Notes under the pieces: model-generated
Seen by the model: only the letters and a program-made list of their open reading frames with translations
What the model was told of the DNA's origin: nothing
Database searches by the model: none
Source of the DNA: Lophius americanus
Lineage: Eukaryota > Chordata > Actinopteri > Lophiiformes > Lophiidae
Assembly (NCBI GenBank): GCA_037951165.1
Contig: JBBDHG010000008.1
Coordinates: 9,181,001-9,245,000, forward strand
DNA: 64,000 nt
Direction of reading: 5' to 3'
Made by a program: the position numbers and the translations under genes
Shown: positions 11,501-22,990 of the stretch, in pieces
How positions within the stretch are numbered: the first letter of the stretch is position 1
Layout: every line of letters begins with the position of its first letter

Positions 11501-12242
11501 GTCCTCTTAGGGGATCATTTTTCACAGGCAGGCGATGTCTTTCTGTTTGATATTAACAGTTTATGAATAAGTTAATTACTTTGAAGAAGGTGTAATAATT
11601 ATACTTATTTTCATTAGGAGCAGGTTCTGTTGGGAGTAGGATTGCACCTAATTTGATTTAATGTGAATTTCATTTGGATTATTTTATGTTTGGTGTATCT
11701 TTGCCACAATTAATAGTTATTTTTCTTTTGTTATTTGCACTTTTTTATTTTATGTTTTATTGTAAGTTCAATCTTTAAAGTAGAGAAAAAATGACAAAAA
11801 GGAGGAATCAACGGGAGCTGTGTTGGTTCTGCCACTGTGTGTCAACTGACAGTCTGATGTTATTTCTTTTATGGAATAACGATGCAGATTCTGAAGCTCT
11901 TACGCCTAATGTGATCAGTAAACAAGGATTTTAAAGCTGCTGCACAAATGCCCTGACTACAGGAAAAACTACATTTATATAGGCATGGACGGACCTTAAC
12001 CTCTATCATTGGGGGATTGGAGAAAAACTACCTAAGTTCAAATATGTTTTAAAGTTTTAAAAATCATATGCTAATTGAAGAAACAAATTTTGAGATAAAC
12101 ACCTTCAGCTATGCACACCTTTAAAAACAAATACTTATACAGAAGGAATCTTCTGTCCACACCATAATCATTTTTTGTAGAACTAACAAATAAAGACAAA
12201 AGAGAGCTTTTCCACCCAAAATGATAACAATAAAACAAAATA
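11501..12242. other. Single-copy stretch, no gene seen
   Basis: AT-rich, with no coding or repeat signature recognised. Confidence 0.4.
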
Positions 12243-12290
12243 AACTTTATTTCTATAGAGCTTTTCAAAAAAAATGTTTTAGTTTTTTTG
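12243..12290 (-). repeat. LINE/SINE 3' end-like fragment
   Basis: CTTTATTTCTATAGAGCTTT resembles the reverse complement of a fish retroelement end (AAAAGCGCTATATAAATAAA type). It is too short to assign. Confidence 0.4.
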
Positions 12291-12419
12291 CAAGATATAT
12301 AAAATGCACAACTAACAGTGATAAAATGTGTAAGTTCTGTGTGAAATACTAAGAGATCATTAATTATAGACCATCATTGAAACAGGAAAAGCATATAATA
12401 AGGGTATAAAAGGAACAAA

Positions 12420-12658
12420 GACCCGACTTTTTGACTAAGGTAAAAAAAACATTAAAACTTTCCTTTTTAGCAGAACGTATAACTTTTAATTAACATTGCT
12501 GCTTTAAGTCATGTTTTTATATAGTCACTTTATATTTTTTATTGATGCTTTTATCTGCTTTTACTTTGTAGCACTTTGATTGATTGATGATGATTTGATC
12601 CAAATGTAAAGTGCGTTATTAATTAAATGTATTATTATTATTATTTAAATTGCTATAA
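12420..12658 (+). mobile_element. L2-type LINE 3' end, copy 1
   Basis: Matches the reverse complement of 29575-29800. Shared pieces include ACTTTCCTTTTTAGCAGAAC, TTTATCTGCTTTTACTTTGT and GATCCAAATGTAAAGTGCGT. An ATT microsatellite tail ends it at 12629-12650. Only the 3' UTR remains, as expected of a severely 5'-truncated LINE. Confidence 0.75.
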
Positions 12659-14849
12659 GATTTCTACTGGTTCTTTCCCATTGTGTATGCATGTACAAGG
12701 GTGACCCTATATGCCCCAATCGACGGGGTCATAAAATGTGCTCTATGAGGCGCTGTATTCCGTCAGACTCCTGAACTCTCTGTATTTTCCTCATCACAAA
12801 AGCCTTGAGCGAACACTTTTAGAGGACTACCATGGTTCACTAGGGTAAACAGAAGTGCAACAAGAGAGCAGACAGAGAATCAAATATTGTCTGAAGGGTC
12901 AGCGTGGTTCATCAGACTGACTGGAGGTAAGAAGATCAGCAGCGAGGAGCGGACGGGAGTGGGTAAGGTTCACGGCTCTACCATTATCCTGCTGAGGGGC
13001 CTCTGGATGATTATAGCCTGCTGCCCCAGCCGGGCAAGTCTGTCAGGCCTCGTTAATACAGCGCTGAAGGTGGGCTAATTGGTGCTTAATTACTGTAGTC
13101 GGCCCACCAACAGTCAGCGTGAACAGCTGCACCCGGCAACGGAACAAAAAGGAGGAGGGAAAAAAAACAAACGGACGAGTTATCAACCAGAGACAGTGAG
13201 CCATTTAAAGAGCGTTTGTTCTGTAATCGCTGTAGGAAGCAGGAGGAGGATGAAGAAGCTACGGCAGCTCATTGGGACAAATTACGTGAATTATAGATTT
13301 CCACAAACTCTCCATCCTTCTCTCTGCCTCTACGCTCACAAAACACTCATGAAATGTTAAGAGGACAGATGGCATCCGAAAAGGAAGCACATGGCAGACA
13401 GGAGCTGCCTCGTAGACCGGTCTACACTCTCAGAGTGAGGAGAAAGCCATGAATGTCCACTGATAAGACCTGCAGACCACCAAGGAGGATCTCCCCTATT
13501 TCTTCTCCCTCTGCAATTAATGCCCCCAGACACATTTAATAATGAAGGGGAATTTACGAGGGGAAGTGTTCATTTGGAAGGATATTGAAAAAATTGATGG
13601 AAAGCAACTAGTCTATTGAGAGAGTTAGCATTAGCAAGCATGCTGACAAATGTTTTGGCTATTTATGGTATTTAAAATGTTTGTTTTAAGAAGGAAAGAA
13701 AAGCTCTGCACAAAGGAAGCCCCTCCGCCGCCCCCACCCTCATGTAAATATGGCCCCCACCCATAATATTATTTTTGACAAGCCTCTCTTTGAATTGCAT
13801 TAAAGACTTCCCAGATTATTATTACAAACGTAAAATTACATCAGCTCGTCCCCCGGCTTGTGAAGCTGTGATATGCGCTCATCATGCCGCTCTCAAGAGC
13901 ATCTTCCTTCGGATTAGAGGTGCCACTGTTCATAAACTCATCAAAAGCAGAGCCAGCGCCAAGCCTCTCAAAGATAATCAAAATGTGCCGACAATAACGG
14001 CGAGGATTAGAACGTAACTGTGCGTGAGAAAACGGGGCTTCTGATGAAAATAGAAATGATAAAAATGACAAACACTTTTGCCAATTAGATCCAGTGCGAT
14101 GTTGAAGATTCCTTACAGGTTAATGCAATGGAAATGAGACGCTTCGCGGATGAAATTTCTCCTCAGATGATGCAGGTGCTGCGCTGATGATGAAGACGGA
14201 GCCGGGGTCATCCTTCCAATGACTCGGGCTGGATCGTTAGGTGAGAAGTGACAGGCTGCCTCGGAGGACTAATAGTGTTATTAATAACCATTGTGTGAAA
14301 TTCAAACCAGAGGAGATGGAGGCATCGCACTCCCTGTGATCAAATGAAACCCAAGAAGCAGAGCAACTCTGTCAACGCAACCGCCATCGCATCAGAAGAA
14401 GGAGAGAAGAAAAACGTTTTATCATTGATATGTCAACCCATTTACACAGACTGACTGGTCTGATCTCTGGTTCAAATGCATCCAAGAAGCAGTCAAAACT
14501 TATTAGAGCTGATAATGCTGTAAAAGCCCGTTAAGCTTATAAAGAAACTTTTAAAAGATGCAGAAGAAATCAGATCAAAAGGGAATCCATGACCAGGATC
14601 AAATCAGCCAGATTCTTCTGTAATCTGAGCAGGGCCCTGGAAGGGGCAAAAAACATTCTCAGGTTGCCACCTGGATGTCATTGAGATCAAATAGCAACAT
14701 TATATTTAAAAGGAGATTAAACTAAATTTGATATTAGTTCCAGCATGGAGGTGTGTGTTTTAGTAGAATTATTCAAACGTTTTGAACAGATTTTGATGCC
14801 TTTTTTTGGAAAGGTGGGTAATGTCCGAAGTGTTTGGGCCATAACCTTA
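12659..14849. promoter_or_regulatory. Candidate conserved non-coding region
   Basis: The longest stretch of the window with no recognised repeat. The segments at about 12990-13300 and 13770-14400 have even composition and several homeodomain-type cores (CTAATTG, GCTTAATTAC and TTATTAATAACC). Frames are open on both strands (plus 13775-14017, minus 14071-13841) but match no domain. A tissue-specific enhancer cluster is a reasonable guess. It rests on composition and short motifs, not on comparison. Confidence 0.35.
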
Positions 14850-15295
14850 GCTTTTTTTTTTACTGTTCAGTCATCCCTCCTGTCTGTCTGTGGCTTTATG
14901 TGTGTCTGAGTCTCAGGCATGGCTCTGCACCTTCCTGCCAGGCCTCCTCCTTCTGTGATCCTTCACTCCATCTCCACCTTGCTGCACACCTTAACCTCTT
15001 CATTAATCATCTCTGCAGTTCTTCTGCCGTGGTTCTTCATCCACTCATAGCCAGATTGTCACATCATTCTCAGTGCCTGTTTGAATTATTTGCTTATTAT
15101 TTACTTGTTATTCTTTGTGTGTAATTCAGGAATCTAATCTTCCTTCCTTTCAAAGGACCTGCCTGTCACTCTTCACTGTCTCATCACCATTCCCTCTGCA
15201 CTACTGGAAAATAAACTCCTGTTCAGCCTTTCCTCCTACAATTGAGTGTTCCACCTGGGCCCTTAAGTTTGTTAAATGTAACAGGAACAGGAACA
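14850..15295 (+). mobile_element. Possible LTR-like retroelement remnant
   Basis: Pyrimidine-rich DNA with the polyadenylation-like GAAAATAAACTCCTGTTCAG at about 15207-15226. It is followed by TTCCTCCTACAATTGAGTG and CACCTGGGCCCTTAAG. This resembles the R/U5 part of a fish LTR, but no second LTR, primer-binding site or coding region is seen. An unrelated C/T-rich sequence is equally possible. Confidence 0.25.
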
Positions 15296-15494
15296 GTCTA
15301 TGAAATTGTGATCGGGATCATTATCTTTTTTCTTTGAGTGAGTCTTTAAATTACGAGAAAAAAATGTTGATTCCCTATTATTCAATGGAAAATGCCTACA
15401 ATGCTCAGGCCAAAATGGAATGACCCGCTGACCCTTCGCTAATGACAAAGATCGGGTTGTAGCTAAATCTGTGCTGATTCGGCTAGGTAAAGTC

Positions 15495-15955
15495 ATTTAT
15501 TGAGCTAGATCCTGAAGAAAACCATCATAGGCGGGGACGAGAGCATAGGCCTAGTATATCCTCCGACAAGTCTCTAATTCCCTGCTTTGTACAGGCAATC
15601 CATCTATTGGAACTCCTCAAATTAAATATGTTTATATATTAATACATACAATATTGGTATCTGTGAGTCCATTCATACCATTCATTTTTTCCAAGAAATC
15701 AATCCAGTTCTTCGTCGCACTATGGTCTACGTGGAAAAACATTTGAAAATGTTCCAAGAAATATTTTGAGTTATGTCTTCTTTTCTAAGACAACGTCCCT
15801 ATAGTGAGTAAATTATAACCTATTTCAATTAAATATGTTATTTACAAGAAAGATTACTGAATCTGATTTGACCGCCCATACAAGAAGATCTGCAGCAGAC
15901 ACGGCGGCGGCGATGATGATTCCATAATATCCCTGGATTTTTGGGGATATAAATA
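15495..15955 (+). mobile_element. Dispersed family A, copy 3 (both ends present)
   Basis: Retains the 5' part: GAGCTAGATCCTGAAGAAAA, then TATATCC and TTCCCTGCTTTGTACAGGCA. The middle piece, CAGTTCTTCGTCGCACTATG, is present but only one CCTATAGTGAGTAAATTATA module. The full 3' block follows, GATGATGATTCCATAATATC, then a hairpin-like CCC...GGGGATAT ending at about 15955. At about 460 bp it is the shortest copy with both ends. Confidence 0.75.
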
Positions 15956-18238
15956 TAATTGCTATCATACTTAAAATGACAAAATCTTGATTCTGAGATG
16001 TAGAGGCAGGTTTCATGGTCAAGGTGTCATCTTATGACTTCCAGAATGACACGGGACTGTTGCTTTCAGGTGCAAAGACATTGGGTAAACTGAGCTGTCC
16101 TCAGAGTGGTTTCCAATTTCTTTTGCATGAAATGTATCTACATATGAGGTAGCATTACAAGCACAGTCTTCATGGGCAGTGAATGACAGAGACATTGTCT
16201 TGATAATGGCCAGGGATGATGTGATTTACCTTTAACCTGACGATAAAGGTAAATCACATAAAGGTGATGATACAATGATACTTCTACCCACTGATCGTTT
16301 TCAAGTTTACTATGTGAGATCTAGCTGTACACGTGGTGCAGAACGGAACGGAGAGGATCTCTAGGTGAGGAACCACAGGTTTACTGCTGCTCTGCAGTCT
16401 GAGTGGATGCTCTAACTTGAATGAATAGCTAGAGGGGCTTTGAAGCACGTGAACTGTAGGCGCATCCCGTATGGATTATTTCATATGTATATACTAAACT
16501 GTCTTTTCATTCTCCCCTCCTGTCTGTATCACGAAGACAACCAACTGCTGCTTCCTGTCCATGGCAGATTGAATGAATCAGACTCAGAAACCTAACACAC
16601 CCCAGGAAGGCAAATACATGCTTTCCTTTACTCTGTGAGCTCGGCAAAACAACTCCAACTAAACCATGGGCTCGACAGACTCATCTCTGGAAAATCATGG
16701 GGTAAGGGTTAAGGGCAAAGGGCCGAAACAGCTTCTTCTTTTGTCTTCTCTTATTTTCTCTGAAGATTCAAAAGAGGAGGAAAAAAAAACTCTGACACTC
16801 AGAGCAGGATAGTCCCAGCCATTAACTGCTGACTGATTGCTTTGTGCAAGGGGTGCACGAAGAGCGAGAGGAAGGAAATTAGGGAATAATGGGAGGGAAT
16901 AATGAAAGAGGATGAAAACTGGCAGCTGAGTTCAACAGGCTGGGCTGAGAGAAAAGAGCAGACAGAAAACCCCAGAATGAAAAGTCTTCAGACATTAAAC
17001 TATAGCAGGTAAACCTCAGGTTGGCAAGATTTTCATACTTTGTCCCACTGTGGCCCAAATAAGACTGAATGGAAGCTGATTTAAGGACGCTAAGGTCATG
17101 GTCTGGTGGTAGAATCTGTTTTGAGAGATGTGTTTATTTACTCTTGTGGTTCCTAGTCACATTCTGGACTGTAAATGTGTCCTTGAGCCATGGAAACACT
17201 AAAAGTTTAAAATTAAGGAAGAATTATAATGCATAATAAATAATAAACGCCTCCACCAGAGACAAGCAGCATGTTCAGCAATTTAGAACCAAGGGTCCTT
17301 GTTCTTAGACAGAACTGTCCATCACTCCCCCAAAAAGACGGCGACTAATGGAGATCACCATTGAGAGCTATAGTAGAAAAACATGCTGATGCGGTTAAAA
17401 ACTAAAACCATCTGAGTCTATTTGTTATTTGGGGATAGCTAGCTTGAGTTTTTATGTCCAAATATATATTTCTCATGAAACATTTAAAACATTGATATCA
17501 GAGGTGAAGGAACGTGACGGGCACCTAGCATGTTTGATGTTTAAATTCAGGCATTAACCCTTTGGCCAAATAATAAGTAAAGTAAAGTGTAAAACTCCAA
17601 CAATTCTTTTTTCGTTAATTTTCCTTCTGAGCAGAAGGTGTTGACTCATATTCCAGACTACAAAAAGAAAAAGAGTAATTTTCTTCTTGAAATCATTTTG
17701 TACATACAAGCAATAATTATTTCCATTAACCAAATTTGAGCTTCTCTAAATCCTTTTAGAGTTGGAGGAACTTGAAATAAAAATATTAAAATAAAAACCC
17801 AACAGTAAAAAAAGAGACGTTAAGTATGTCCTCTCTGCAGTTGTATACTCAACTGAAGTTGAAGTAACTAGTCAAAAACAGATTATGTCCTTCCTTTATG
17901 TCCTTTCATCTCTCTGAATATCAATATTACATTTGAAACTTACTAAAATATAACAGAAAGCATACACTTTGACAAAAACATATATAATTAAAATAATAAA
18001 ATTGGCCATTACCGATAATGTTAAGTTGTAGTTACTCTGATGTTCTGCTTTATCATCATGTCAGATACATTTTCACAAACAAAACTATTTACACTTTCAA
18101 TAGAAAATAAATTTCACACTTGCAAATCCCCAAGTGTATCTAAATGATAAAGCTCCAATAAGCTCTTTCACTCCATTTATTTTCAATTGAAGCTGTCTTG
18201 AAAAATGTGTCTTTTTATTTGTCACTATGTTGCATATA
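15956..18238. other. Single-copy stretch, no gene seen
   Basis: No coding segment or repeat family recognised. A strong short hairpin lies at 16219-16259 and is listed separately. The 16,300-16,950 part has even composition. Confidence 0.4.
16219..16259. repeat. Perfect hairpin, 16-bp stem
   Basis: ATGTGATTTACCTTTA (16219-16234) pairs perfectly with TAAAGGTAAATCACAT (16244-16259) across the 9-nt loop ACCTGACGA. It may be a decayed foldback element, a local inverted duplication or an RNA structure. No tail or promoter identifies it. Confidence 0.85.
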
Positions 18239-18355
18239 TTTATATTCCTGAGTGTATATCATTATCCTGACAACGATTTGAGAGATGAAAGCAAATTACT
18301 TTCCATTAGCTCTCAAATCACTGTCAGAATAGTAATGTAAACCCAGGAATATAAA
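18239..18355. repeat. Foldback repeat, about 55-nt arms
   Basis: The left arm is 18239-18291 and the right arm 18299-18355, separated by 7 nt. The arms share TTTATATTCCTG at the base, CTGACA about midway and GATTTGAGAG near the loop. Several mismatches and small bulges interrupt the pairing. This is either a hairpin MITE or a precursor-like hairpin. It ends about 10 bp from the 3' end of the adjacent Penelope-like element. Confidence 0.75.
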
Positions 18356-18365
18356 CATGAGAATG

Positions 18366-19350
18366 ACCTGAGAAGATTTTTATTCATCTAGGTTATGGTA
18401 ATCTTAGAAGGCTTAGTCAAAAGCAACTGGACTTCATTTTTTAAGTTGAAGACATTTCATCCGCTCCTCTAAGGGGTTTCCTCAGCTCTAACTGACTGGT
18501 TGGGGGTAGGCTTTTAAACCTCCAGTGAGGGGTTTAATACCTCGAGACTCATTAGGTCACATGTCAACAGTTGGTCACCCAGCACAAGAGTGGGTCATCG
18601 GTGTTTGATAGGGACTAAAGTTTCTTGATTTCCCGCAGGATCAGGAGGTAAGTTGGTGGCATCGTGATTCAAAGTGTGAAGTCTGGTAAAGATGTCTGGA
18701 GAGAGATGATAAAACTACATTGTATTTGGTAACAGTTGGTGGTGTAAAGCTCCTTCCTTATTTAAAGAAAAACACTCCAGTTTAACAAAGATGGCTTCTT
18801 TCATCTTCTCAAACCAATGTGGACACTGTCGTGTTCAAATGAGTGCCCGTTGTCATTTAGATGTAGATGGACGGCTGAGTCCTCTCTTTGGGAGCTGTTT
18901 CTATGATGTCGGACAATGCACTCGAGAGTGGTTGTTTGTTGTCCCCAGTATAGAACCCCGAACACCACATTCCTCAGTTTTTGTGTTTTATCTTTAGGGT
19001 GAGACAGTTTTTGTCTAAGTTTGTGTATGGTTTCAGAAGAACAGCTTCTTCTGCTTCGGATGTGGGAATACAATTGAAAAGCGAGATAAAATCTAGTGAT
19101 ACCAGGCGGCAGTTGCAGTTTCTGAATCTTGTTGATAAAATGCAGATCATTTTGGGTATTATGTGGAGGGTTTCGGACCAAAGCAGCAACGATTGAGAAA
19201 GCATCTTGGAGAAGAAGTGCATCACCTTCAAATTTTAAAAAGATGTGTGTGATTGAACATCCAAGGATAGATAATCTGGACAATTGTAGATGGTTCACAA
19301 GACTGTCTGCCAATTCCCATGGCAAAATGTAAGTCATTGCTACTACATCC
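18366..19350 (-). mobile_element. Penelope-like element fragment (RT piece and GIY-YIG region)
   Basis: The minus strand carries both halves of a Penelope-like element with a large internal deletion. The RT part reads NTQNDLHFINKIQKLQLPPG, then after a frameshift LVSLDFISLFNCIPTS, equivalent to the motif A region 'LVSFDVVSLFTCIPT' with its aspartate kept. It then jumps directly to KLRQKLSHPKDKT, NVVFGVLYWG and SAVHLHLNDNGHSFE, the linker and GIY-YIG endonuclease region. The catalytic-site RT palm motifs are deleted. The 3' end carries the family's ending (AAGTCCAGTTGCTTTTGACT on the minus strand). Dead copy. Confidence 0.85.
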
Positions 19351-20379
19351 ATGTCTATTTGAGTAGCATGGGTTGTCTCAAAAATGAAAGTTTATTTTTG
19401 TCATTTTTGTCATTTGTGATGCAGATGACTCGTACAAAGATGCATCGGTGTTTTCCTGCATGCTGTTTTTGACGAAAGAAAATTCCACATGAGAGCTAGA
19501 TGCAGGTCACAATTATTGATGTGAACTGTCAAGATAACGCTATCTAATATGAGCAAAAATAGGAACTGAACAATTAGGCTTATAATGTCAATGATTTATG
19601 ATTAGAGATTAGGACTAATTATGAAAAAAATATCAATAAACCTAAGAGCTAGATGGAATTACAACAAGAAGAGTTGCAAATGCTACAAATTCACTCAAAT
19701 CATGTACATTAACCAAATGGTAGATCTGATTCATAAATTTAGTTTATATTATTTGTTTCAATTAGTCTCATTGCTCATTGGTATTTTGTAAATAAAAATA
19801 AAAATGTCATTTAACTACATTAAGAAATCTTCGACATCAAACCAGCATGCACAAACCCTATCATGCCTCTTATGTTACTTGGTTATTTTTTATATCATGA
19901 AAAACACTTTTCTATAGCTCTTTACGGATATAATTCATCTTTTCACTCAAGCTGGATAGCTCTTTCTAATGGCTGCATCACCCCTCCCTCTTCCTCAGCA
20001 GGCTTAAATTAGCATCCCATCTCCTGCGATCTAGCTCCTGATAAGAAATCTGATCTGAGCCAGTGTGGGGTCAGAATACTAAATCTGTTGGCTCACTGAG
20101 AAACAGCATAGTGATTCCAAAACAAGCTAGGTAACCTCTCACCCCTCTTTTGTCCCTCTGTCTGCGACTCACACATCATCATCAGCTGCTTCAGAAAAGC
20201 CGCAACGAATCGTTCAGTCTATTTCTAAGTCTTGAAAATTACAATTTATGTTTAAAATCTAGAAGGACATATTTAAATAAATGGGATATAATATTCATAA
20301 CTATGTTTTGATAGTGTATAATTAGTGAAAATATTTATATTAAAGTCTACTTTGAACGAGCAGGTCCTCGACCATGGTA
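19351..20379. other. Single-copy AT-rich stretch, no gene seen
   Basis: No coding region or known repeat recognised. Confidence 0.4.
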
Positions 20380-20620
20380 GCAAAGGAAAAGTGAAAACCT
20401 GACTCGTGAAACCATGGTGTCCCCGCAGTCAAATCATCAGGCAATGGAGCTGCATAGCAGGGGAGTACTTCCTCCTCTGCTGGGCCCTTTTTTACCACTG
20501 CGGTGTGACCGGACTGGCTCCCGGTTAACTTGTTAAGTTTACCCCGGTTAACTTGATAAACCCAATCTCATTAAATCCAAAGTCATTAGCGGAGTTAAAT
20601 GCCCAGAAACGAGGATGAGA
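20380..20620. promoter_or_regulatory. Candidate regulatory segment with repeated CCGGTTAACTTG
   Basis: The 12-mer CCGGTTAACTTG occurs at 20521-20532 and 20544-20555, 23 bp apart start to start (about two helical turns). Each copy contains the palindrome GTTAAC. The segment is repeat-free and of even composition. A paired transcription-factor site is one explanation and a short tandem duplication another. Confidence 0.3.
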
Positions 20621-20639
20621 TATTCTGAGACATTTTTTC

Positions 20640-21679
20640 TCTTAAATTTGTGTGCCAAAAATATTGGCACCCCCAGAAAATCTTCTTATTTAAAGGTATT
20701 GGAAGCATATTTCCAATCCCATTTTATAATTTGAAGTGCAACTGTTTTAGTAGGAACTCTAATGTAGTTAAAATTGACGTCCTGTTCTACAGGGGTATAC
20801 ATTTAAGGTGGGACTTTGCTCATTCTCTTTGGGTTTCTCACAACGGAAAAGACCAGAGAACACAGAAAACGATGTGCAAAAAGAAGTTGTAGTGCCGCAA
20901 AATGGATACGAGAAAATCCCTCAACAATTAAAAATGCCAGGGTGTTTTTGATGATAGCAGGAAAAATGGTTTTGCCGGTTCTCACACACAAAGCAAACAG
21001 CTTAAAGTTTGCCAAACACCACTGGGACTTTCAATGGAACTCGGTCAAAGGTCAAATGACAAAAAATATATTTTTTTGGCAACAAACATCAAAGATGGGT
21101 GTAGCGTAGCAAGAAAGAAAGCCATAGAGAAAAGCACCTCATAAAATATGTTAAATCTGGTGGTGGATCTCTGAAGATGTGAGGTAGCTTTTCTTCCAAA
21201 TGTCCTGAACATCTTTTTTAAATGTACATAGTACCATGGACCCCATCAAATACCAGCAGATATTGGATGAAAAACTAAAATCTTCTGCCAGGAAAATTAA
21301 AGTGGACCGTGGTTGGACCTTACAGACAACGATCTAAAGCCCAACTCAAAATCAATACAAGAATGTTTCGTATATCAAAAAATTAAAGTTTTGCCATGGC
21401 TATCCCGTTCACCTGAACAAAGTCAAACTCAGGGCTGCTATTGTGGCATTTTGTTAATGTAAGGCACCAATGATTGTGGTATGCATAGAGAAAATTTAGA
21501 GAACAAATAATAAGAATGTAATGTTTTTGTTATGTTGTTACTTGAATATAAGTTTGGTTTTCTAATAACATTAATCATTTTAAATAAGAGATCCTGGGTA
21601 TAAACAAAAAACAATTTTTTTTGCATCTCATTTTACTGATTTTTTTAAAAGGGTGCCAATAAATCTCGATGGTACTGTA
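20640..21679 (+). mobile_element. Tc1/mariner transposon, decayed
   Basis: The right end is a Tc1-like terminal repeat, GGGTGCCAATAAATCTCGAT followed by GGTACTGTA (21651-21679). The left end has the inverse ATATTGGCACCCCC (about 20661-20674) with a degraded tip. Between them, plus-strand frames give pieces of Tc1 transposase: KFAKHHWDFQWNS at 21003-21041, then SGGGSLKMWGSF, KYQQILDEKLKSSARKIKVD and GWTLQT.NDLKP, where QDNDPKH is expected. The frames shift repeatedly and the DDE acidic residues are not preserved together, so the transposase is dead. Confidence 0.8.
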
Positions 21680-22689
21680 TACTTTGTTGTAATCCCCCAA
21701 AATACACTGACATGATTCAAATTGTGACACACATCCATTTCACCATTTGTATTCATCATTTGTACAGCTTGTACTCTGAAATGTAAAAAACACAGCAGTA
21801 TGGTTAAGTGTGTTAACAACCCTTTATGTCTCTTCACCTCTAAAGATAACAACAGGTATGTGGACTGAAAGACATTTTTTATTTCTGTTATAGAAAAATA
21901 TTTTATATTACTACAAATGCTCACTGTTCCCTTTCGTCTGCATTTCTTTCACAAGAAGCCAGGATGTTTTCACTCCGCCAAGACCTCATTCAATCATACA
22001 GCACAGTCGCAGTGGATCAGTCATTCAAATCCAGCCACGTCATGCTAGTCACTTCTATAATGGCATTTCTATGACGGAAATTTACAGAAGAGACAACTTA
22101 TAAAAATTGGATGGATGACTGAAATAAAGACAAACCTGGGAAAAACCTATAATGGGTTAGAAATATAGATATAGTGCTGTAAAGTAACGCTGGGGAAAAA
22201 AACTGCAATATTGAATACAATATGCGATAATTTGTGCGTCACGCATTGAAAGAATAAGATATCTTGATGGTTTCAAGCCTATAAGGGCTAACTTTATAGC
22301 CCCCCCCACTGTTACATTTTGTAATGATAAAATCCTGTGAGGCATCATTACTTCTGTTTATGATGGAATCTACTTCTTCCAAGAATTTCCTTGAATCAAA
22401 TGGACTCATTGTGGTGATCAATCCTCCTTTGTCAAGACAGTAATACTTTTTCAGAAAGAAAAGAAGCTAAACTGGGGACAAAAAGTATTATCCTCATTCT
22501 ATTGGCTGATTTCCTTCGCTTGTTTGAAAAAGAGGGGCTCAATAATGGAAAGAATGAGCTGTTAAAATGGACAGAGCTAACAAGCAGCCCAGGGAGTACT
22601 GGCAAGCGGAAAGAAAATCAACAGTTTGATTTACAAAATGCTTCTCTCGGACAAGATGAAGCCATTACGTGGGCTAGATGAGTGTGTGA
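21680..22689. other. Single-copy stretch, no gene seen
   Basis: AT-rich, with a short C run at 22301-22308. The minus-strand frames at 22157-22421 have no recognised domain. Confidence 0.4.
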
Positions 22690-22990
22690 ATGCATGGAGC
22701 GAAAGGAGGAGGACGGCAGGGGTTAAGGTTGAAGCAGGAAGAGTGTCGATATCACAGCAGCAATTACTGCTTTATAAATGGGCCCCGTGTCGCCATGAAT
22801 GAGAAACTCCATCAATCAGTCCTGACAGCGTGCTCCTTAGCCCGTCAGTCCCGCTCCTGCCCGCAATCTGTAGATTTCAACTTAGCCCAGAAATTGATAA
22901 TCCGATTCTGGCGTAACCTGGTTAGCCGCTGAATGTGCTGGAGGAGGATTGGGTGGGAGGGTGTGGGGAGGCTGCAGCAGACTGCCAGCT
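22690..22990. promoter_or_regulatory. Candidate conserved non-coding block
   Basis: Repeat-free and evenly composed. It contains GCAGCAATTACTGCTTTATA and CCATCAATCAGTCCTGACAG, which include homeodomain/PBX-like cores. An 80-codon plus frame (22690-22932) ends without any domain or splice signal. Assigned on appearance only. Confidence 0.3.

Noticed and set aside
14430..14700. A possible LINE coding remnant with frames resembling RQIKRESMTRIKSARF
   Set aside because: No motif could be aligned with confidence.
20816..21109. A basic DNA-binding host protein of 97 codons
   Set aside because: It is part of the decayed Tc1 transposase between recognisable terminal repeats.
22157..22421. A Penelope-like N-terminal remnant on the minus strand
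   Set aside because: The peptide (SPFDSRKFLEEVDSIINRSN) could not be matched to any known part of the family.
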